The translations under genes and the position numbers were made by a program. Below are positions 59,361 to 64,000 of a stretch of DNA of 64,000 nt, in pieces. Origin of the DNA: CAZGAQ01 sp964523405 (GTDB taxonomy: Bacteria > Planctomycetota > Phycisphaerae > UBA1845 > Fen-1342); NCBI GenBank assembly GCA_964523405.1, contig CAZGAQ010000028.1, positions 1 to 64,000 on the forward strand, read 5' to 3'. A model generated the notes under the pieces. That model made no database searches. It was not told the DNA's origin and saw only the letters and a list, made by a program, of their open reading frames with translations. The first letter of the stretch is position 1; each line of letters starts with the position of its first letter.

Positions 59361-60581
59361 TTACACGGGCTGCGGCGGGGCGTCGAACGCCATCACGATC
59401 TGGAAGTTGTGGACCGGGTATTGCATGCGCAGGCGGAACACGCGCAGCCGCGCCATGTCGACGCGCACCTGCGCGCAGACGCGCGTCACCATCGCGCGGT
59501 AGTGCGGCACTTCCGGCACATCGAAGCGGCTCTCGGCCTTGTCCAGCGCCTCAATTCGCTCCGGGATGACCACGCGGTCGATGTCGCGCGCGCGATCGGC
59601 AGGGTTGGCGGGGCCGCGGCTGCCGGGATCGTAGACAACGAGCTCCGGTGTGGCGCCGGGGAACACATCATCGTCCAGCAGGGCATCACAGATCAGCGTC
59701 TTCACCGGCACATCGGGAAACACGACCACGCCGCCACGGGGGCGCTGCGGCGTCGCGTAGCGCTGTGAGCCGCGGGCGTCGTGCCCGACCGCGAGCATAT
59801 CGACGGCCGCCCGGCGCCCAAGCCGATTGTGGGCCAGACGATGGACGAGCTGGCCGCCGATGAGCTGGGATTCCAGCGGCGCCGGCGGGTGCGTGTAGAA
59901 CTCGCGCAGCTCGATCGGCGGGCGCGAGACGTCGTGTTGCTCGGGCGTCGCCTGCGGCGGCGGGCCAAACGTGAAGTACACGTTCACGTCCGGCCGCAGG
60001 CGACGCATCGCCAGCGCGCCATGGATCGTCGTGACGGCCAGACGCGCCGGGTCATCCGGCGCGGGGACGAACATCATCGACGTAAGCCAGGTCTTCGCCT
60101 CAACGCCGAGAATCTGACGCAAACCCAGGAAAACCTGGTAGCGGCTGGCGCGTTCGAAGCGGAACCGGGATTGCGGGGATTGCGTGGTGACGGCCGCACT
60201 CAGCGCGCTGCGCGTACCGAAGTCGTCCCGGATGCGCGTGGCAAAGGCATCGACGGCACGGTCGGCGGGCGCAATGAGGTCGCGAGCCAGACCGAACTCG
60301 GCAGCGGCGCGGGTGATGGCGCGCAGCGATTCTGGGCCGGGAACCTGGTCGAGAATCTCGTAGGGGTCGGACCGGGCCAGGGCGTTGACAAGCTTGCTGA
60401 CGATGACGCGGCTGAGGCCGAGCTGGCGCGCGAGCGCGGTCGGGGTATGCGGGGCACCCGGGATGGCCGCCAGCAGTCGGCGGTATGCGTCGGCCAGCTC
60501 GTTCCCAAGCGGCCCCAGGGCGGCATAGAGGCCGGCAGACTCGACCTGCCCGGTGGCGGCGGACTCATGAGTAACGGGCAT
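59361..60581 (-). CDS. helix-turn-helix regulator of unknown family
   Basis: The 406-residue protein starts at 60581 after AAGGAAGG. Near the N-terminus is a winged-helix/HTH stretch (PHTPTALARQLGLSRVIVSK, then LVNALARSDPYEILDQVPGP). The remaining 330 residues are a large domain I do not recognise (RFERASRYQVFLGLRQILGV, YFTFGPPPQATPEQHDVSRP, GGVVVFPDVPVKTLICDALL). It has no membrane helix. It is encoded divergently from the PEP-CTERM gene with a palindrome between, so control of that gene or itself is plausible. Confidence 0.7.
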   Translation of the reverse strand: MPVTHESAATGQVESAGLYAALGPLGNELADAYRRLLAAIPGAPHTPTALARQLGLSRVIVSKLVNALARSDPYEILDQVPGPESLRAITRAAAEFGLARDLIAPADRAVDAFATRIRDDFGTRSALSAAVTTQSPQSRFRFERASRYQVFLGLRQILGVEAKTWLTSMMFVPAPDDPARLAVTTIHGALAMRRLRPDVNVYFTFGPPPQATPEQHDVSRPPIELREFYTHPPAPLESQLIGGQLVHRLAHNRLGRRAAVDMLAVGHDARGSQRYATPQRPRGGVVVFPDVPVKTLICDALLDDDVFPGATPELVVYDPGSRGPANPADRARDIDRVVIPERIEALDKAESRFDVPEVPHYRAMVTRVCAQVRVDMARLRVFRLRMQYPVHNFQIVMAFDAPPQPV

Positions 60582-60625
60582 GCACCCTTCCTTTGGATCT
60601 TTCTCGCAGCATTAGGATATCCGGA

Positions 60626-60643
60626 GGCGAAATTTCTTTCGCC
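60626..60643. promoter_or_regulatory. palindromic candidate operator between divergent genes
   Basis: GGCGAAATTTCTTTCGCC is an inverted repeat with perfect 7-bp arms around TTTC. It lies in an unusually AT-rich 199-base gap, 45 bases from the regulator start and 17 bases before the promoter of the PEP-CTERM gene. A position for autoregulation or regulation of both genes fits. Confidence 0.45.
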
Positions 60644-60659
60644 AGAAATGTGAAATTAA

Positions 60660-60689
60660 TTGCACCAATACCTCTCGTTGTGATAGCAT
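60660..60689 (+). promoter_or_regulatory. sigma-70-type promoter for the PEP-CTERM gene
   Basis: TTGCAC (60660-60665) and TAGCAT (60684-60689) are 18 bases apart. Transcription would start near 60696, about 85 bases before the ATG at 60781. Confidence 0.5.
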
Positions 60690-60780
60690 CACGGCGTTGA
60701 ATCACCCCGGAATCCGGCTCCGAGTGGCTGCGCGATCCCGGGTCGATCGCGATTCATCAAGAGGATGAGGAGGCAATGTG

Positions 60781-61887
60781 ATGCGCAAATCTCAAATGAT
60801 CGCCGCGATTGCGGCAGCAGCGGCCTGTGCCGCGGCTCTGGCTACCCCGCTGTACAACATTATCGACATCGGCGTAGTCAGCACCAACGACAGCGCCTCG
60901 CAGGCCATGCGCGTCTCCGGAAACGGCATCGCCACGGGACGCTCTTTCGGGAACCCGACTCGGGCATTTACCTGGACACAGGGCGGCGGCTTGGTCGGCC
61001 TGCCTAACCTCACGTCCCCGACGCGTAACTACAGTGTCGGCAACGGCGTCAACAACGACGGCATCGTCGTCGGCACCGGCAGCACGACGTCCTACGGCTC
61101 CAACCCCCTGCCGCTCATCTGGCAGAATGGCGCCGTCTCCCAGCTCCCCCTGCCCAGCGGCTACTCCTTCGGACGCGCCAATGATATCAACAGCGCCAAA
61201 ACAGCCATCGGCTCCGTGGGCAGCGGCTCGGGCGAGGTCGGGGTGATCTACTCGGAAAGCAGCGCGAGCGTCATCACGACGCTCACAGACACCGGCTGCT
61301 TCGTCCGCACCCCATTCGGCATTAACGACGCCGGGCGTATCGTCGGCTTCGGCATCGACCCTGCCGACGCCGCGCGCAACGTGGGCTACGTGCTCGACAC
61401 GTCCACGGGCAAAGCGTTTGAGGTGCCGCCGTTGGCCGGCAACAACGGCGCGATCGCCTTTGACGTCTGCAATGCCGGCTACGTCGTCGGCGTGAGCTCG
61501 ACCGGCCAAAGCTCCGGCATGCCCTTCTTCTGGTCGGGAACAGGCGCCAGCGTCGCCATTCCGCTGCCCACCGGCACCTCGCTGGGCCAAGGCCGTGGCG
61601 TGAACTCCAGCGGCTGGGCGGTCGGAAATGCCGGCGGCGTATATTCGGTGCCGTGGCTGTGGGACGGCACACAAACCTATCGCCTGCAGGACATCATCGT
61701 GGAGGCCGGCTGGGATCTGTCGATGAACACGTCGGCCTCGGCCATGGGCATCAGCGAAGACGGCATCATCGTCGGCACGGCCGTCCACAACGGCGCGACC
61801 CATGCCTACGCGATGATCCCGGTGCCCGAGCCCACGACGCTAGTCGGGCTGCTGCTGGCCGGGGCGGCGCTGCTCCGCCGGCGCTAG
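60781..61887 (+). CDS. secreted HAF-repeat protein with PEP-CTERM tail
   Basis: GGAGG lies 7 bases before the ATG at 60781, which decides it over the GTG at 60778. The 368-residue protein has a signal peptide (AAIAAAAACAAALA). Repeated beta units of the HAF type follow, each with a 'GIN--G-IVG---' core: GVNNDGIVVGTGS, DINSAKTAIGSVG, GINDAGRIVGFGI, GVNSSGWAVGNAG and GISEDGIIVGTAV. The C-terminus is a PEP-CTERM sorting signal (VPEPTTLVGLLLAGAALLRR). It should be exported and anchored or processed by exosortase. The function is unknown. Confidence 0.88.
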   Translation: MRKSQMIAAIAAAAACAAALATPLYNIIDIGVVSTNDSASQAMRVSGNGIATGRSFGNPTRAFTWTQGGGLVGLPNLTSPTRNYSVGNGVNNDGIVVGTGSTTSYGSNPLPLIWQNGAVSQLPLPSGYSFGRANDINSAKTAIGSVGSGSGEVGVIYSESSASVITTLTDTGCFVRTPFGINDAGRIVGFGIDPADAARNVGYVLDTSTGKAFEVPPLAGNNGAIAFDVCNAGYVVGVSSTGQSSGMPFFWSGTGASVAIPLPTGTSLGQGRGVNSSGWAVGNAGGVYSVPWLWDGTQTYRLQDIIVEAGWDLSMNTSASAMGISEDGIIVGTAVHNGATHAYAMIPVPEPTTLVGLLLAGAALLRRR

Positions 61888-62308
61888 GCCACGACCGAAC
61901 CCGTAGCGGTGTCACTCGGTGGCCAAGACGGGATACTCTTGGTCCGCGTCCGGCCTGAGTGACGATTGACTCCCGCATCCCCCGCGTGCGTACCGCTCCA
62001 CCCAGGGTGCTTCCTGGAGCGGCACGCCGCGGGGCCGCGCGTTTCAGGGCGCATCACACGGGGGGCAACTCCGTACGACTCATCACCGCCTGCTGTCCGG
62101 TCAGGAAGTTGGCGGCCTTGCGCACGCGCCGTCCGCCCAGCACGAAGCACACTCCCAGCAGGAACATCACGCAGGGAACGGGACTGGCAGCCGCGCTGGG
62201 CAGGTCCGCATGACCCGAAGCACCCGGCGTTGACCCGCAAGCGGGCGGGCGGGACGATACGCGGGCCGGGGGCGGTCCCCGGATTGAGGCGCGCGCGGAG
62301 CCCTGTTG
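61888..62308. other. 421-base gap with only one weak small open frame
   Basis: Nothing else in this stretch is convincing. The single candidate, on the minus strand at 62054-62167, is listed separately. Confidence 0.4.
62054..62167 (-). CDS. possible small hydrophobic protein, doubtful
   Basis: An open frame encodes MFLLGVCFVLGGRRVRKAAN and 17 more residues. The hydrophobic start followed by GGRRVRK looks like a membrane stop, and the frame stays open upstream with LPSAAASPVP. It resembles a C-terminal sorting tail more than a full gene. There is no ribosome site. It may be the remnant of a larger gene. Confidence 0.25.
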   Translation of the reverse strand: MFLLGVCFVLGGRRVRKAANFLTGQQAVMSRTELPPV

Positions 62309-62923
62309 ATGCTCGCGACGTACTGGTGGCCTAATCTGAATCCGATCGGACCGGCATCACTGTGGCCGCTGGGGATCGTCATTGCCTACGTCTACATCGT
62401 GTGGGTCACGCAGTCGCGGGCGGCGCTCTTCTGCGGGCCGGCGGCATTGACAGCCGGTGCACTCTTCTGTGGTCAGGTGCCACATGATTCCCCGTGGCTC
62501 GGAGGCTTCGGGCTGCTGTGCACAAGATGGCCTGACGCCGTCGACTTTGTCGGCTACTACATTTGGAGTCTCGCAACTGCGGCCTTCGCCTTTGAGATCG
62601 CGCGATCCGGATCGCGCATAGCGTGCGTCTACGGCGGTCTTGTGTTGTTCCCGCTTGGGGGACTTCTCACACTCGAAGCGGTAGACCGGAGTACGGATTT
62701 CATCTCGGCCACACGCGGTCTGCATGATCGCGTGGTCCTGCTGCTGGCCGCAGCAGTCTGGGTGCCGCTCTATGCCGTGCTGATGGTACGAGCCGTGCTG
62801 GCCGCACGGCGAACGTACCGCAGAGAACACGGATTGTGCGTCAACTGCGGCTACGACCTCACCGGCAACGTCAGCGGGCGGTGCCCGGAATGCGGGACGG
62901 CCATCGTGTCTCGGGCAGGGTGA
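62309..62923 (+). CDS. membrane protein with C-terminal planctomycete zinc ribbon
   Basis: The ATG at 62309 has GGAG 9 bases upstream. The 204-residue protein has about five membrane helices (WPLGIVIAYVYIVWV, AALTAGALFCG, YIWSLATAAFAFEIA, VYGGLVLFPLGGLLTL, VLLLAAAVWVPLYAVLMV). It ends in a cytosolic zinc ribbon (CVNCGYDLTGNVSGRCPECG), a motif typical of planctomycetes. It is the first of three neighbouring genes with related ribbons. Function unknown. Confidence 0.8.
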   Translation: MLATYWWPNLNPIGPASLWPLGIVIAYVYIVWVTQSRAALFCGPAALTAGALFCGQVPHDSPWLGGFGLLCTRWPDAVDFVGYYIWSLATAAFAFEIARSGSRIACVYGGLVLFPLGGLLTLEAVDRSTDFISATRGLHDRVVLLLAAAVWVPLYAVLMVRAVLAARRTYRREHGLCVNCGYDLTGNVSGRCPECGTAIVSRAG

Positions 62924-62931
62924 GTGCGCGC

Positions 62932-63345
62932 ATGGCGAAGAAGATCAAGCGGAAGCGCTTCTCCGTCGTCACGTCGCTCCTCGCGGCGAGCGTGGTGTTC
63001 CCGCCGGCGTGCTGTGTGGCGGCAGTCACAGTGAGAGCATTGCTTATCGCGGTGGCCGACGGGCTCCACGCGGCCGGCATCCAGATTGCAGCGCCCGCCG
63101 ACACAATTCTCATCGGTATGATGATCGGCCTGCCGCTGCTGACCGCCTACCTGGCAGCGCGGGTGACGTACAAGCTGATGCGATGGGAGACCATCGATGA
63201 TCCGGAAGGACGTTTCTGCGAACACTGCGGCTACGACCTCACCGGCAACGGCAGCGGGCGGTGTCCGGAATGCGGGACGGCCGTACAGGGCGGTCAACCC
63301 GGGCAACACGCATCCGGCGGTGATCGTGGAGAAACGCCACGATGA
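62932..63345 (+). CDS. two-helix membrane protein with planctomycete zinc ribbon
   Basis: The 137-residue product starts at ATG 62932, 8 bases after the previous stop, with a basic head (MAKKIKRKRF). Two membrane helices (VVTSLLAASVVFPPACCVAA and TILIGMMIGLPLLTAYLAA) precede a zinc ribbon (CEHCGYDLTGNGSGRCPECG). About 60 bases of DNA coding the ribbon are nearly identical to those in the preceding gene, pointing to recent duplication or conversion. The stop overlaps the next start (ATGA). Confidence 0.8.
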   Translation: MAKKIKRKRFSVVTSLLAASVVFPPACCVAAVTVRALLIAVADGLHAAGIQIAAPADTILIGMMIGLPLLTAYLAARVTYKLMRWETIDDPEGRFCEHCGYDLTGNGSGRCPECGTAVQGGQPGQHASGGDRGETPR

Positions 63346-64000
63346 TTCGCTCGCCGACGATCGCCGTGACGGAGACCGTCGCCTGGCTCCTGCTGACGAT
63401 GCTGCTGGCTTGCTTCGCCATCGACACGCTCCCCGAGACCCCACCGCGCCTGGTGTGGACGCCATGGCACGTACTGCCCTTCCTCACGTTGCTGGCCGGC
63501 GCCTACCGCGCGGGCTGGCACCTCTTGCCCATCTGGGCCCTGACGGCCGTCGGCCTGCTCGGCACGGCCGGTTTCCTCCCGCTGCTGCTGCCGGATGAAC
63601 CCGAGCGGTTTGAACTGCAGATGCGAGCGTGGTCGCCCTGGTACTTCGTCCTCCGCACGGCGTTGCTGGCCAGCGCGCTGCCTCTCATCAGCGTCTACGC
63701 CGGCCTACGCGGGCGCCGCCGAGCCCTGTGCACGGCCGGTCCGTGCCGGGTGTGCGGCCACGTGCTGGCCGGCGCAACCGGTTGGCAATGTCCGCGGTGC
63801 GGGAGCTACCTGGCGGGCGCGAGTTATCGCCTCAACTGGCGCGGCCCCAAGCCGCGGTGGCTGATCGCGTCGGCCTATGTGCTGGGGGCGCTGGCGGCGT
63901 GGGTCGCCATCTCCTTCATGTACCTGCGCTTTTCGGACAGGCGGACGTGGGAAGTCTGGATCGGAACGGGTGGGGCGCGCGTGGTGTGGGGTAACGAGCC
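63342..64000 (+). CDS. membrane protein with internal zinc ribbon, cut by window edge
   Basis: The gene starts at ATG 63342, overlapping the previous stop by four bases, and stays open to the edge (219 codons). Several membrane helices (ETVAWLLLTMLLACFAI, LLPIWALTAVGLLGTAGFLP, VLRTALLASALPLISVYAG) are followed by a CxxC...CxxC ribbon (CRVCGHVLAGATGWQCPRCG) and another helix (LIASAYVLGALAAWVAISF). It is the third member of the zinc-ribbon group, with more divergent ribbon sequence. Function unknown. Confidence 0.75.
   Translation, partial: MIRSPTIAVTETVAWLLLTMLLACFAIDTLPETPPRLVWTPWHVLPFLTLLAGAYRAGWHLLPIWALTAVGLLGTAGFLPLLLPDEPERFELQMRAWSPWYFVLRTALLASALPLISVYAGLRGRRRALCTAGPCRVCGHVLAGATGWQCPRCGSYLAGASYRLNWRGPKPRWLIASAYVLGALAAWVAISFMYLRFSDRRTWEVWIGTGGARVVWGNE

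Noticed and set aside
1..64000. CRISPR arrays, rRNA genes, insertion sequences with transposase, replication origin
   Set aside because: None seen: the repeats found are dispersed palindromes without regular spacing, and no transposase other than the serine recombinase is encoded.

Overview
The window looks like about 64 kb of a GC-rich member of the Planctomycetota, possibly Phycisphaerae-like. The evidence is the combination of many secreted proteins ending in dockerin-like EF-hand pairs or PEP-CTERM tails, three ECF sigma factor/serine-threonine kinase pairs, a DUF1559-type pseudopilin, and zinc ribbons of the CGYDLTGN..GRCPECGT kind. All calls come from reading the sequence; no database search was run.

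Layout. 1-2.26 kb is the end of an integrated element: a truncated DUF6900-like gene and a divergent large serine recombinase whose reading frame runs antisense through a tRNA-Pro(TGG) gene. 2.3-3.2 kb has no convincing gene. 3.2-9.3 kb holds mostly housekeeping functions (ApbE flavinyltransferase, Agl23-like glycosyltransferase, discoidin-like secreted protein, dihydroorotase, homocysteine S-methyltransferase family). 9.7-17.3 kb has a secreted coiled-coil protein, a cellulose-synthase-like glycosyltransferase, HemW, an FHA protein and small envelope proteins. 17.3-22.2 kb is a minus-strand block in which an ECF sigma factor and a TPR-bearing kinase lie between two sibling small membrane proteins. 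22.7-25.8 kb has a fused LeuC-LeuD dehydratase and an HD phosphohydrolase, separated by a four-helix-bundle gene that sits between inverted repeats. 26-28.7 kb carries a UVR-motif protein, RsmD and a YmdB-like phosphodiesterase.

28.8-39 kb is an accessory, secretion-rich region: tandem His-rich sibling proteins with different C-terminal sorting signals, a pseudopilin, a small Cys/His protein, and three large plus-strand dockerin proteins (golvesin-domain amidase, FG-GAP propeller, GHL10 glycoside hydrolase). 39-44.5 kb has a nuclease-like protein, a DUF3754 protein and a second sigma/kinase pair, the kinase carrying an N-terminal anti-sigma-type zinc finger. 45-49.5 kb is sensory: a chemoreceptor with an extracytoplasmic CZB-type zinc domain and a FixL/FixJ-like pair. 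49.8-53.2 kb holds a GT28 glycosyltransferase, a PAP2 phosphatase, two tiny genes with very strong Shine-Dalgarno sites, and a TetR-like protein without its DNA-binding domain. 53.4-56.7 kb is a third sigma/kinase pair. The rest has a stand-alone EAL phosphodiesterase, another dockerin protein, an HTH regulator divergent from a HAF-repeat PEP-CTERM protein, and three adjacent small membrane proteins with zinc ribbons, the last running off the window.

Most genes read as independent units. The clearest functional couplings are the three overlapping sigma/kinase gene pairs, the overlapping histidine kinase/response regulator, the regulator/PEP-CTERM divergent pair with a palindrome between them, and the ATGA-type overlaps in the zinc-ribbon and ApbE/Agl23 groups. 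Several families of palindromic intergenic repeats are scattered between 2.7 and 45 kb.
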